DNA of 64,000 nucleotides, from the NCBI GenBank assembly GCA_031216915.1, contig CM062294.1, positions 163,635,455-163,699,454 on the forward strand, in the 5' to 3' direction. Below, one piece after another: positions 33,425 through 44,934 of this stretch (its first letter is position 1; every line of letters starts with the position of its first letter). Both the position numbers and the translations under genes were made by a program. The notes beneath the pieces were generated by a model, which had not been told where the DNA came from, ran no database searches, and saw nothing but the letters and a program-made list of their open reading frames with translations. Origin of the DNA: Pictodentalium vernedei. Taxonomy: Eukaryota; Mollusca; Scaphopoda; Dentaliida; Dentaliidae.

Positions 33425-33640
33425 TTAATGGATGGGAAGTGACGCCACCAGTCGCGTGATCATTGACACCATATAGGGTTGATATGCATTCGTGAATGGC
33501 CATGTTATGACGTCATACCTTGGTGGGGCATTAGGTATTATTAGGGCGACACGTGTTTTCGTCCTGTATTATGTTTACTGGAGACCACCATCATGGTTTG
33601 GTGGCATGCGATTGATACTGGACCCATTGACTTATAACAG
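33425..33640 (-). mobile_element. Degraded copy of the 797-bp element, reverse orientation
   Basis: GGCCATGTTATGACGTCAT, GGGCGACACGTGTTTTCGTC and TACTGGAGACCACCATCATG follow the order of the 63137 copy (GGCCATGTTGTGACGTCATC, GATACGTGTTTCCGTC, CTGGAGGCCGCCATCTTG). Ends are lost. Confidence 0.6.
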
Positions 33641-33884
33641 GATCGACTTTACTTTTAAATTCGAAAAATGAAAATATATTCTATTTCCAATTAACAGTTT
33701 GTTCTATGGGCAAAAGTGAAAATATTTAGTTACGGCAAACTCCACGAAAGGTGGGTAAACAAACAACTCATAAGAGCGTCCAATTTCTTACAAGAATTTG
33801 ACTGGTGGTCTAAATATTGAAGGCCACAATTATGTTTTCAAAGAATTTTGAATGTTGAATTCTGATCTCCAGCAGCGAATCGAA

Positions 33885-33950
33885 CTATCGGTAACACCGC
33901 CTAGCAATCGGGATTTGAACACCTATACCACTAGACCAATGCGCACCCTC
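33885..33950 (-). repeat. tRNA-like sequence (pseudo-tRNA or SINE head)
   Basis: On the minus strand, TTGGTCTAGTGGTATAGG fits an A box of Glu/Asp/Gly-type tRNAs, and AGTTCGATTCGCTG fits a B box. The middle (AAATCCCGATTGCTAGGCGG) is too long and does not give a clear anticodon arm, so a functional tRNA is doubtful. Confidence 0.45.
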
Positions 33951-34329
33951 AAAAACGATGGCTGGAATCTAGTATCTTAGAAGACGTTCTGATTATTTGG
34001 ATCACCTTCCATACGGCAGCTACATGAAAGTGCGAAACCTGCCGGCTGCAGTGCGACGAAAGTGTAGAGGTTGGCTTTACACGAAGACTAGCTTCAGACG
34101 ATGACTAGCACGGGCACCTCGCCTGCGTGTGTTTCAGTTACAAAAATTACGCACTGGTAAATACATTTCCAACTGAAACGTTTTTCTCTTGTAATATGCC
34201 GCCGAAATATTATTTTCTTAAAAATATGTATTTTGACCTTTGATGCGTTTCAAACATGACCAATAAAAATACACAAATTTTATCTAAACTATGTATTGAG
34301 CTCACTTTGGGACTGGTTAAGCGGACTGG

Positions 34330-35340
34330 CGATAATTGATGTTATTCATCGATGGGTTCCAGTTTCGTTCTTACAAAGGTGTTATGCAACCTTTTGTGTT
34401 TTTCTTATATGCGATGATGGGTCGAAGATTTAAAGGTTCTTTTAATTTAGAGTTGGTTAAATTGAATTCATCTTTTACTATTTTTGCTATTTCGATATTC
34501 ATTCTGTTGTATGTTAAAGTGAAAGAAATGATAGACTTACTTCTGCATTCTCCCTCTGATATGTGCATACCAAATAGTCAGAGGGTTTGAAGCTTCTCGT
34601 GTTTGTTGTCTAAATTTATCTGTTTCTTCTAATGTCTCTTCGGTTGGTGGTTGGTCAATTGGGTGGATTTCAAAATCCAAGGATGGTTAAGTGTTGTGCT
34701 ACTGAGGTGTCAGAATTATGTTTTATTTCCTGTTTGTGTCGAGTAGCACGCATTCAGAAAGGATTTGAAGTTGGCCCACATTATGTTTCCTACAATATTC
34801 ACAAATGCTAAGGTAAATGGTATTGGATGGATCACAAGAGAGGGAGTTTAGGATCTGAAACTTTTTTTTTTATTTGTCCAGAGGAAAATTCCTCTTTCTG
34901 ATCAAGCATAAAGATATGCAATCTACAACGAGGCTTTTTACAATTCAATTCTGCGTCACTACAACTTTGCAACGGTCTGTTGTATTGAACTTTCAGTGGT
35001 TCAAAATCAGTAATTTCTTAAGCAGTTTCTAGTGTCTTCAGAAATTTAGATTTCAGGCGCAGTGAGTGCTTCCTCGATCTGAAGGCGCCAAATGAGGTAG
35101 AACAAGCCTCGTGGAGATTTGCCGTATTGTGGTGGAAACGAATGAGCTGTGATTTGTTGATACCTTCAAATGTATGTGGTGGCTAAAATGATTTTGTATG
35201 TAGCAAATGTCCATCGGTTCGTTTAAAATACACCTTATAATCTAAATGACTAGATGCCTGGAATTGTTTGCCTTCATACACGGCCACTTCGAGATAATCA
35301 ACTGAATCTTGACTGATGGAAACTTTCAATTTGATGGTCG
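34330..35340 (-). pseudogene. Fossil GIY-YIG (Penelope-like) retroelement: RT thumb and endonuclease
   Basis: Reading the minus strand from 35340 downward, one frame gives the region after the RT active site: DYLEVAVYEGKQF, LDYKVYFKRTDGHLL, then after one stop PPHTFEGINKSQLIRFHH, typical of GIY-YIG-bearing reverse transcriptases. A Cys-rich NCKKPRCRLHIF segment follows near 34930. A decayed GIY-YIG nuclease follows at about 34840-34680 (SNTIYLSICEYCRKHNVGQ, then in another frame MRATRHKQEIKHNSDTSVA). Stops and frameshifts are numerous. A RPIIAYKKN / FVRTKL segment near 34450-34340 would normally lie between RT and nuclease but is found after it, so the copy is rearranged or two fragments abut. 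Upstream RT motifs are missing. Confidence 0.75.
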
Positions 35341-35344
35341 GATC

Positions 35345-36777
35345 TTGATTATTTAAAACAAATAAATTTTAACAATACATCCGGGGGGGGAGAGAGACTG
35401 CTGACACAACGTCTCATATTTTGGTGTTGCCATTTTTCAACCACCCCCCCCCCCCCCCTCCCGTCCCACCCGTATCAAAAGCTTATGTTTTGCAGGTGAA
35501 TGGAATCTGAATGATTTGGCAAGTCAATATAATAATATGTATTGTGATGTACATGATCAATACTACCAATGATTGTTCAATGCATGTCACCAGATATAAC
35601 TCAAACAATTAACTGGTAGAATGCTGGAAGCCAAGACACATTGCTCAGGCACATTTGATTGGATAGTGCCCAGAGGCACTATCCAATCAAATGTGACAGA
35701 GAAATATTTGATGAAAAACTCTGCGTCCTGTGTGGTCAGGAAATTTTCTTAGCACTCTACCATTTAAAGTTGATACCATATCTGATAGGAACCCCAAGCG
35801 GGCCGTAGGCCCGCAAAGGGTTCCACATACCCAGTCAGATAAATGTGTTCCAGAACAGAATTCTCTATAGCCGTCAATGTGATTTTTGAAGTGGACAGTA
35901 AATTTCAGTGAAAAAACTACGTAACTTCCGCTGTCGAATTGCCCATGCAATTGCAATTGGCCTGCCCCCCTCTAGGAATCAAATGTACTCTGTTGCAACT
36001 TTATTCGCCTCAAAGATTTGCGTGATACATTGGCCGACATATCTACACTTCAGGGGTTGCCAGGCTTTCTCACCCGAGAACCGCGACAAATCAGCGGCCG
36101 GCCAAAGTGTTATTATTATTACTCGAGTTCTGTCCTTCTGGAGGTTTGTCAATTTGCTCAGCTGATGATCTCGTCATTTCAGATCGAACTCTCAGTCTTG
36201 ATTTCGTTGCAGCTTGTCTGCCAGTGACAACCTCAATCGAAAAAAACGTACATATAACCGATAATATAAGTTTATAACGGATAATTGTTGTTATATTGGT
36301 GCTATTGTATACAGACATGCATTGACATGTATCTCGTGAAATATCAAGATGAACAGAAACTCAGTTTTTGAATTATCCAAATGTGAAGGTGTTGTAAAGG
36401 AAAAGTTTGCTTGAAAAAAGGGTATACGGACGTTTCGTCCCCAAGCCGAGTCGTCCGCTTGTCATAATGTCAAGGAAAATATTGTCTGTACATTTTTTAC
36501 ATTTCCAACAAGACACCCACCCCCTACTAACGTGTGACATTTCCCCAACATATAAAGCCTCCTGATGTTGTATTTATGTTAAGAGTGTGATGTACATCAT
36601 CTTTAAGGTTTGAAACACAAATGATGTCGTATATTGGCTGATATAATGATATGTTTTTAAAAAATGCAAAAGATTGCACAAGTTGGAAATGCACGTTTTT
36701 GGTGCACTCAAGAGACTCACCCACCCCCACATCACGTCTTGCAAATTTTTGGTGCCCCCAGGATCCCCCTCCCCCTG
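35345..36777. other. Non-coding stretch with two small hairpins
   Basis: Contains a perfect 21-bp stem at 35650-35695 (CACATTTGATTGGATAGTGC, CAGA loop), a GGAACCCC/GGGTTCC hairpin around GCGGGCC at 35788-35825, and a C15 run at 35444-35458. The 35687-35956 minus frame spans these hairpins and has no domain. Confidence 0.55.
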
Positions 36778-37285
36778 GAATAATTGCAAAATTATAAGAT
36801 TATGTTACAGAACTTAATATAACAAGTTTTGATGCATTTCTTAATATAATTATAACACGTTTTGATGCGTTTCTTAATATTATTAATTCCTATAATACAT
36901 TTGCTAATAATTTTATGATTATTCATTGTAAAGTGCCGGTGCTCTTCCAAGAATAATTGCAAAATTATAAGATTATGTTGCAGAATTTAATAAACCATAA
37001 ATTTTGATGCGTTTCTTAATATAATTAATTCTTATAATACATTTGCTAATAATTTTGCTATTATTCATTGTAAAGCGACGGTGCGCCTCGATGAATAATT
37101 GCAAAATTATAAGATTATGTTGCAGAACTTAATATAACAAATTTTGTTGCATTTCTTAATATAATTAATTCTTATAATACTTCTACCAATAATTTTGCAG
37201 TCATTCACTGTAAGGTGCCGGTGGAGCTCTTCAATGAAAAATTGCAAAATTATAAGATTATGTTGTGGAACTTAATATAACGTAC
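36778..37285. repeat. 142-bp AT-rich tandem repeat, about 3.5 copies
   Basis: The phrase TAATTGCAAAATTATAAGAT starts near 36781, 36954, 37096 and 37238. The later spacings are 142 bp; the first is 173 bp because of an internal duplication of about 31 bp. Units end in GTAAAGTGCCGGTG. Confidence 0.85.
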
Positions 37286-37337
37286 ATATACTTTAAGAAC
37301 TTTTACTGTAATAATATAATTATTATAGGTAATCCAT

Positions 37338-37939
37338 TAGAGCTGGGAGGTTATTGAATTTTGGGTCGGTTTCGGTTACAACTCGGTTTTTAATAAAAGA
37401 GTCGGGTTACAGTTTCGGTTTTGTTTTTTTTATTAAACAGATAATGATTCTGAACCAAAATAACAGAAAAAAATTAAGTTGTATGAACTAAATAATGATT
37501 GAATAAACTCTCCCTGAGTGTGTAAAAACTTTGTCGAGTCGTTGACACTTGGAAATAATATAAACAAACTTTAAGGACGAACTCTCATGGTCTCTGCCGA
37601 AGACTCGAAGTTAATTAAAAATAATTTGTGGCTAACACAATGAGTCACTACCGGAAATTGGGTTAATAACTTTCCATGCTCACAAGAAATATATTTATGA
37701 GAATATTTACACTCAGCCGACTTTGAAGTTTTATCAGTTTTGATAAAGTGTTCCCATATAGGGTTTTTCTCGACTGTAATTGCCGCCATTGTTTCTGAAA
37801 AAAACACGTAAAAACGTTATTCTCACGTGACATTCAAATAACCGAGAAAGTCGGTTTTTCAGTTTATCGTCGGTCTCGGTTGTCGGTTATTTTTTCATAC
37901 CCGAAACTGAGTTGATTTTCGGTTAACCTCCCAGCTCTA
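37338..37939 (-). mobile_element. 602-bp hAT-type element with 8-bp target duplication
   Basis: Inverted ends TAGAGCTGGGAGGTTA / TAACCTCCCAGCTCTA, flanked by TAATCCAT at 37330-37337 and 37940-37947. An 8-bp duplication and TAGAG-type ends are hAT hallmarks. Subterminal GTCGGTTTCGG motifs occur on both sides. It retains part of a transposase N-terminus, so it is a deletion derivative. Confidence 0.9.
37571..37807 (-). pseudogene. hAT transposase N-terminal BED-finger remnant
   Basis: The 78-residue frame starts near the transposase N-terminus and includes NPIWEHFIKTD followed by AECKYSHKYIS, matching the W-x-x-F...C-x-x-C pattern of BED zinc fingers, except that the second Cys is Ser. The His pair is not preserved, and the catalytic domain is absent. 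It sits inside the hAT element, which supports the reading. Confidence 0.6.
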
Positions 37940-37947
37940 TAATCCAT

Positions 37948-38750
37948 TGAATAAACAGTAATTAAAATTTATTTAATGGCTGGATAGTTTATTTTGTTCT
38001 GACATTTCTGTTTTCAGAATTTCACACGTATATGAAATTTAATGCAAGGAGGTACATTAAGATATATTACAATGGAGGTACATTAAGATATATTACAATA
38101 GGTAATATACAATAAAGTATACAATAAAATTATTATATAAATAAATAAAAAATGATTCAAAATACAATACATGAATACTTTCCCCCAGCGAACGAGTTTC
38201 CGACGTGTTGGGTATAATTGTAGAGGATGACTTGGTTAAAATTGCAGCGGACGATTTGGTTAGCAGACGAAATGGGTGTAATTCGAAAAAGTGATACTGA
38301 CAGGTTGCTTTCAGTCCCGTTAGAAACCAAAACAAAGTAATAATGTGTTACTTTTTGGTGCATCTGTATTTCTGAACAGTGCTTCGTAGTTTCAAACACT
38401 AAAAAATGGAAAATAATAACCCTTTTGGATATTTACCGCCATTGAAAATGGCATGTCATCTTTTTTCGGGAACTGGGGGAATGTTCGGCCTGGGGAGAGC
38501 TAGGCCCAAGGAAGATTCATCCAAAAGAAAAGCAGTACACATCTGTTAGGATATTTTAGATACGCTACGATATTCGTTTTAACTCCTGAAAATAATTCTT
38601 AACAAAAATATTAATAGATTGTTCGATATTTATTGAAAAATATTAATACAATGTATATCGTCGAGCAATTATCTCTGCAGTAAATTCACATTCAATGTGT
38701 TCTGTGATAATTAAGCCTTTTATTAAGGTCTCTCTTCTGTTAGAATGGTA
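37948..38750. other. Non-coding stretch with a 26-bp direct repeat
   Basis: GGAGGTACATTAAGATATAT is doubled at 38049-38099. Two overlapping minus frames near 38093-38399 have no domain. Confidence 0.5.
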
Positions 38751-38754
38751 TCCA

Positions 38755-39680
38755 ATCACTTCGGCTCCAAGTCATTTCATCCTCTGGTCAATTTGACCTC
38801 AAAGTCATCTCTGCCCTAGTCACTTCGGTCCCTTGGTCATTTCGGCACCATTTTAAGTGTAGAGATCTACATGTATAAAGATCAGTGCATAGTTCATGTT
38901 TAGAAATAATGGGTAATTACCTTTATTAAGTAATGTTCAGTTATTTGTATTTACACAGTGTACAGAAAAGTTATACACAACATTAAAAATTATCCATGTG
39001 TTCAATTTTACATACATTTAAGATGCTATCTGTATAAGTAAGAGAAATTATTTTACTTTGAAATTTTGCAAAGTATATGCAGGCATTCATTCATATTGTT
39101 ATGCACAATTCCTAGTCACCTTCCAGTTTGAGGTTCACAGGGTTTCTTTTTCTTTTCTTTTTTGTGAAACAACCACCAAACTGCGATTTTGATACTAGCA
39201 TAAATATGTCCACATTTTCTAAAACACAGAGCAGAATCCTTGTAGTTATGCACAATTCCTAGTCCCCTTCCAGTTCGATGTCCACGAGGGTCTGATCCCA
39301 GTACCCCACTTCCAAGGCATACACTCAAACCAAATAACATTACAGACCCTCGCTTCTGGGTGTCGTAGATTCATAAGCAAATACAATTATTCAGGTCGCA
39401 AGGGATTTCAAATCCCACATTGTCCATGTGCACCTTCGACGTGCTGAAACTTTTCTTTTATTTATTCATCATGAAAGAAAATCTACTAGACATATATCAT
39501 ATGTATACCTGAATATCTAATTGAGAGATATAAATGTTGAAAAAAAATTAAATAGAAAAATGTTAAAATTCAAACAATATTTGAAAATATTTAAAGAGGC
39601 TGAAATGACCTGGTATATTGGGGCTGAATTGACCTGCGGCCGTAATGACTGGGACCGAATTGACTTGGGGCCAAAGTGAC
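38755..39680. mobile_element. Inverted-repeat element with GTCATTTCGG-type ends
   Basis: The left arm (38755-38855) repeats GTCACTTCGGCTCC, GTCATTTC and GGTCATTTCGGCACC; the right arm (39595-39680) repeats the complements (GGGGCTGAATTGACC, GGGACCGAATTGACTTGG). The interior has two copies of GTTATGCACAATTCCTAGTC about 146 bp apart. No target duplication was resolved. Confidence 0.5.
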
Positions 39681-39807
39681 TGGAATTCATGAGAATTGCA
39701 TCCAAACTGTCCTCCAACAATTTGACCCAAACTGGATACTAATCTAACCCAAACCATCCTTTGGCAATTTGCCCCGAACTGTTCTCCAGAATAGGGACAC
39801 ATGATTC

Positions 39808-40125
39808 TTATTGATTTATTTATTGGGGTTTAATGACACTTCGATAGCCAGGGTCACTTCATGTCGGACAGTTTTACAGATGGGAAAAGCCAGAGAGAAC
39901 CATTGAGCAATTACAAATATCTAACGTACAAACAGCACACAAGCTGGGTTAGCATTGGTTGAAGACAAGTGTAAGATTGACTTGCAGTATGCCTTGGTAC
40001 GCAATGGCACTACATGGGCAATGGGAATGAAGTGTATTGCCCAAGGAGACAAAGTGGTTGCCGCAGGTGGGATTTGATAGAGGACCCTTTGGCTTGCAGC
40101 CTACACCTCTAACTACTGAGCCCTT
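39808..40125 (-). mobile_element. tRNA-headed SINE, reverse orientation
   Basis: (TTTA)-rich tail and GGGGTTTAATGACACTTCGA at left, body phrases GAGAGAACCATTGAGCAA and GTATGCCTTGGTACGCAATG, and the B-box complement and A-box complement (CTCTAACTACTGAGCC) at right. Confidence 0.75.
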
Positions 40126-40240
40126 TAACCTTCAAAACTGTATAGTACCAGCTAAAACATGTAGAATGACCACATGAAAATTTCACAAGTACATAGTTTC
40201 ATTATTAGTTGTGATATTTGTTTTTGCTCAGTTTGCTGTA

Positions 40241-40691
40241 CAGTGGAACCCTGTTAATTGAAGAGCCACTTTGCCAATAACATTATTCAATTAGCAGGAG
40301 TATTCAATTAACAGGGATTGTGTCACTTTCCAGTATTCCAGAGATAAACTTAGCATTTATTCTATTATATTTTGTTTGACAGAGCTCCATGAGCTCTGTC
40401 AAACAAGATATAATAGATTAAATGCCTGTATTGAATGTACTGAGGCCAAATTGGTCTATAACAAAGGAAAGCTGGGAAGAGTCAGGGCAATTTCTCAACA
40501 TGTTACAAGATTTTTTATTCAATTAACAGGAGATTACTCTATAACCTATATTCAATTACCAGGTCAAATTTATATTCAATTACCAGGTCAAATTTGTACT
40601 GGAGGCATGGTAAATGGTTTTGTGTTGGGAAATTACATTCTATTAACAGGGATATGCCATTAAGATATATCCAATTAAGTGGGCACCACTG
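40241..40691. mobile_element. 451-bp mariner/pogo-like MITE
   Basis: Left CAGTGGAACCCTGTTAATTG and right (complement) CAGTGGTGCCCACTTAATTG, each bordered by TA. The interior repeats ATTCAATTAACAGG and ATTCAATTACCAGG. A palindrome at 40353-40425 (centre GAGCTCCATGAGCTC) sits inside. TA duplication and CAGTG ends suggest the Tc1/mariner/pogo group; there is no transposase. Confidence 0.7.
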
Positions 40692-40835
40692 TATAACCAA
40701 CACCCCCCCCATGCCCCCCCCCCCACACACCCCAATCAAAACCATCATTCAAAGGTCTTGGATTCAGCAAATTTGATTTCTTTATTTATTGGGTTTAGCA
40801 ACAGTTTTTACAGCCAGGGCCACCCAACAGTTTTA

Positions 40836-41375
40836 CAGGGCTTATATTTGGTCTAAATTTGTGAGAATCCATTTGGATTCTCGTGAAAATGGTTGCGAGA
40901 ATCCATACCTGCTATGAGTGTCCCAGGATCCCATGACGCCACCATGGTTGAACCACTGTTGTATACTGATAACACATGTTAACCTTTTACCCAACACACT
41001 TTTTTAATTTTTAAAGCTAAGTTTGATAATTTTTAAACAATAAATAATAAATAAATGATAAAATAATTAAACGAACAATATTTACCAATCAAATCTTACA
41101 AATATGTCTGTCGTTGGAACCGGCTCAATGAGCCGTTTCCAATGACAGCCATATTTGTTAGGTTTTATTGACAAAGTGTCAGGATATTTCAGGTGATGTT
41201 AGCCTTCTATTGGTTAATTTGTTGCCGCTTTGTTAGTTAAAGAGTTAAACTGACTCAATTTTTCACGCGAATCCTAGCAGAGGTGCAACGAGAATCTACA
41301 TGGATTCTCGCCAGTTTTATTGCGCGAATCTTTGTGCGAATCGATTCTCGGATTCTCGTTGAAATATAAGCCCTG
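40836..41375. mobile_element. 540-bp MITE with CAGGGCTTATATTT ends
   Basis: Inverted ends CAGGGCTTATATTT / AAATATAAGCCCTG, flanked by GTTTTA at 40830-40835 and 41376-41381. Subterminal GAGAATCCATTTGGATTCTC is itself a palindrome. Its middle is occupied by a TTAA-type MITE. A reverse-oriented partial copy with the same nested junction lies at 60235-60400. Confidence 0.85.
40979..41248. mobile_element. TTAA-type fold-back MITE, copy 9, nested
   Basis: TTAA ends with CCTTTTACCCAACAC and TTAGTTAAAGAG. The core is of a third arm subtype: AATATGTCTGTCGTTGGAAC with GGCTCAATGAGCC at the centre. Confidence 0.8.
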
Positions 41376-41593
41376 GTTTTACTGGGGGAGGAACCCAGCC
41401 AGAGCACCCGGAGAGAACCACCGAGCAACAGTGACAAGCAACTGTCAGGCTTCTCAACATTGTTACTCCAAGCAAGCAGGGTTAGCATTGGTTGAAGACA
41501 AGTGCATCATCGATGTGCAGTACGCCTTATTTCAGTTGCCGCAATTGGGATTCGAGCTGAGAACCTCTCAGCTTGTTTTGGGAAGGTTTTTTT

Positions 41594-42181
41594 CAGGGTC
41601 CTGCGAATATTCGAGATTCGATTTGATATCGATACCATACCATACGTATGCTTCGAGATCGATCCCGAATCAGTTTCAGGATTCGAGTTTTTCGAATCTC
41701 TCATACTAACTTCAATTTGTTAAATTTCCAACAAAAATAAGATAAAACTGTCATTAGAAAATTCATTCATGTAGGCTCAATTCCTATTTATTTGAGTAAT
41801 TGACAATGTTTAATTGTTAGATAAGGTGTGAATTTGGCCCAGAACATTATCCATAGTTTTGGTTTTTGAAGGCTTAACTTGTTACTATTCACGTTCTTAA
41901 GAACGTGAATAGTAACAAGTTAGGCCTTCAAAAACTAAAACTATGGACAATAGGCCTAGCTGTTTCAGCGACGGTGCTACTGAGAATATTTAGTTATTGG
42001 TGTTTAAGGTGTTCACTCCGTCGCATAAGGTCATCACAGTGTTTCGTAACTTCCGTTTGATGCAATATGAAATAATTTGTCTTTTAAGATTTGATTTGGG
42101 ATTCAATTCGATGTCGATATCAGAGGCATGATTCGATTCGAGATTCAATTCGAAAAGAAATTTGTGATTCGCAGATCCCTA
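41594..42181. mobile_element. Inverted-repeat element with a palindromic centre
   Basis: Left CAGGGTCCTGCGAAT and right (complement) TAGGGATCTGCGAAT, with subterminal ATTCGATTTGATATCGAT motifs on both sides. The centre is a loopless palindrome at 41846-41951 (arms about 50 bp meeting at TTCTTAAGAA). It interrupts the SINE head at 41590. T runs flank both sides, so a target duplication cannot be placed. Confidence 0.65.
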
Positions 42182-42369
42182 TTTTTTTTTTTGATTCCAG
42201 CTTCATTAAGGTTTGTCTCATATCCCACTTGTAATTTTGTCATAATTAGTAATCATAAATCCTTAAAATAAAACAATAGAAAAAATGCATAGAATATTTA
42301 AAAAAAAAATTTCTGTGAGGATTTGACTGCAGAGGTGATGACATGCGACCACCACTGAGACCGAATATT

Positions 42370-44420
42370 CTCAGAAAAAGTATGAGGGCTGAATCTTTGT
42401 GACTGAATCTTCATGAACCCCTTTTTTCAAACTAAATTGCCCATTACTTATAAAGCACCATAACTAAGGCAAAAACAATACTAAATTTCCAAGTCTGAAA
42501 TTCTGTAAATAGCAAATAAATTTACACAAATTATATAGCAAAATAAAGGATGTGTATAGAACCCCAAAAGTATGTGTGCATCTCACACACTGACACACAG
42601 TCGCTATCAGACATCAACGGTTCCTGAAAGTGTGCTATCGGTACCATATTTGTACCATAGCTGATAATAATAAAATAATATTTCATAAGAACAACAAACA
42701 CAGGAATTCAAAATGCAGCCTCAGGGCAGCATGGTGGTGAATGCCAACGCTGTCAGATTGTCCTTGAAAGGGGGAGTCCTTTACAAATAGGTTTTTGTTT
42801 TGTGATACTCTGGATACTCCCCATTTTTAGCTCAGCTTTGACATAGTCATATTTAAGGTTATGTCATAGCCCATTGTCCGTCTGTTTTGGAACAACAATT
42901 CAATACGGCTCGGGCTAGAGGCTTTATTTATGAACCGATCTTTACAAAACTTCTTGGGTACCTTTGTTATCACCGTGGGACAAGTGTTTTTGGGTGCGGT
43001 CCAAAATGCAAGATGGCCTCCAGCAGTCATTTTGTACAGAAATTAGTGCAATCAGTTTTTTGTTCAGAACTTATGTATGAAAGTTCTGATTTGAATAAAT
43101 TTTTGTGTGAATGTTTAGTAACATGGAGTACATCACATATAATAAAGGGGTTTTTCTCATGCTGAAATTATGGAAATTAGATGAACTTTAATTTATTCAG
43201 TGCTACTTACATGTATACCCAGTAAGTGCACATGTCAATACGGCTCGGCTAGGCTGTATTTATGAACTGATCTTCATGAATCTTCTTGAGTACCTTTGTT
43301 ATCACCTTGGGATGAGAATGAGTGTTTTTGGGTGCAGTCCAAAATTCAAGACGGCTACCAGTGGCCATTTTGTACTGAAATTAGGTACAATCAGTTTTTT
43401 GTACAGAACTTCTATACAACTTGGGCTAGAGGCCGTATTTATGTACCGATTTTACAAAATTTCTTGGGTACCTTTGTTATCACCATGGTGTTAGAATGAG
43501 TGTTTTTGGGGGGAGTCCAAAATTCTTGATGGCCGCCGGCAGCTATTTTGTACTGAAATTACTACAATCAGTTTTTTGTACAGAACTTCTGTATGAAAGT
43601 TCTGATTTGAATAAATTTGTGTATGATTGTTTAGTAACATGGAATACATCACAAAAATACAGGTTTTTTCTTGTACAGAAATTATGCAAATTAGACGAAC
43701 TTTGATTTATTCAGTGCTACTAAAACACAGTAAGTTCACATGTCAATACGGCTCGAGCTAGGGGCTGTATTTATGAACCGATCTTCACCAAGCTTCTTGG
43801 GTACCTTTGTTATCACCTAGGGACGAGAACGAGTGTTTTGGGGTGCGATCTAAAATTCAAGATGGCTGCCAGTGGCCATTTTGTACCAAAATTAGGTACA
43901 ATCAGTTTTTTGTACACAACTTCTATACGGCTCAGGCTAGAGGCCGTATTTATGAACCGATCTTTACGAAACGTCTTGGGTACCTTTGTTATCACCGTGG
44001 GATGAGAGCGAGTGTTTTTGGGTGCAGTTCGAAATTCAAGATGGCCACTAGCAGCCATTTTGTACCAAAATTAGTGCAATCAGTTTTTTGTACAGAACTT
44101 CTGCATGAAAGTTCTGATTTGAATAAATTTTTGTATGAATGTTTAGTAACATGGAATACATCACAAAAAATACTGTATAATACAGGTTTTTTTCTCTTGC
44201 AGAAATTATGCAAATTAGATGACCTTTGATTTATTCAGTGCTACTTATACACTGTAAGTGCACATGTCAATACGCTAAGGCTGGAGGCTGTATTTATGAA
44301 CCAATCTGCATGAAACTTCTTGGGTACCTTTGTTATCACTTTGGGATGAGAACAAGTGTTTTCGGATGCGGCCCGATATTAAAGATGGCTGCCGGCTTTC
44401 ACACTGTTGCTTACTGAGGT
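42370..44420. mobile_element. Array of TACGGCTCGGGCTAGAGG modules, block 1 (Helitron-like end at left)
   Basis: After TTTTTAGCTCAGCTTTGACA at 42825, copies of a module recur: TACGGCTCGGGCTAGAGG, TTATGAACCGATCTT, CTTGGGTACCTTTGTTATCA, AAAATTCAAGATGGC, GCCATTTTGTAC, GTACAGAACTTCTGTATGAA. Module starts are near 42895, 43235, 43415, 43747, 43926 and 44268, some truncated. Open frames (for example 43807-44229) recur because the modules are copies; none has a known domain. Confidence 0.8.
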
Positions 44421-44584
44421 GAAGTCACTTTACCATTACCAAGCTACCTACTAAATACCAAAGGGAAGATTTTTCAGTGCACTCTTATTACTTCAGCACC
44501 CATAATTCTCAAATATGGCATTAAAACCAATCACATACTAGTACTGCTTAAATCTATTTACATAATCAGAATACACCATCAGGG

Positions 44585-44934
44585 ATGCATTAGCTCAGTA
44601 GGTAGAGGTGCAGACTGCAAGCCGAGAAATCCTTGGTTCGAATCCCACCTGCGGCAACAGCTTTGTGTCCTTGGGCAAGACACTTCACCCCCACTACCCA
44701 TGTGGGGGCAAGGTATGCTGTGTACTAAGGCATACTGCATGTTCTTGGTGCACCTGTCTTCGAACAAGGCTAACCCTGCTTGTGTAGTATGTTGGGGAGC
44801 TCACAGTTGCTTGCCATTGCTCAGTGGTTCTCCTGGGGTACTCTAGTTTCCTCCATCCATAAAACTGCCATGGTCACAATAAGCTGTTGTGCAGATAAAT
44901 GTGACCTTAAACACCAATAAATAAATAATAAAAA
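44585..44934 (+). mobile_element. tRNA-headed SINE, plus orientation
   Basis: A box TTAGCTCAGTAGGTAGAGG and B box GGTTCGAATCC at 44588-44645, body GTCCTTGGGCAAGACACTTC and AAGGCATACTGCATG, then ACCAATAAATAAATAATAAA tail. ACACCATC before and ACACCACC after may be a worn target duplication. Confidence 0.85.

Larger units (their letters stand above)
40772..41590 (-). mobile_element. SINE split by a 540-bp MITE
   Basis: The tail side (40772-40835) and head side (41376-41590) are consecutive parts of one reverse-oriented SINE: CCCAACAGTTTTA continues as GTTTTACTGGGGGAGGAACC after the insertion. The head is truncated, near AGCTGAGAACCTCTCAGCTT, by the element beginning at 41594. Confidence 0.85.

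Noticed and set aside
43807..44229. 140-residue open frame and similar ones at 45784, 46091 and 46748
   Set aside because: All are the same frame through copies of a repeat module, broken in other copies, with no known domain.
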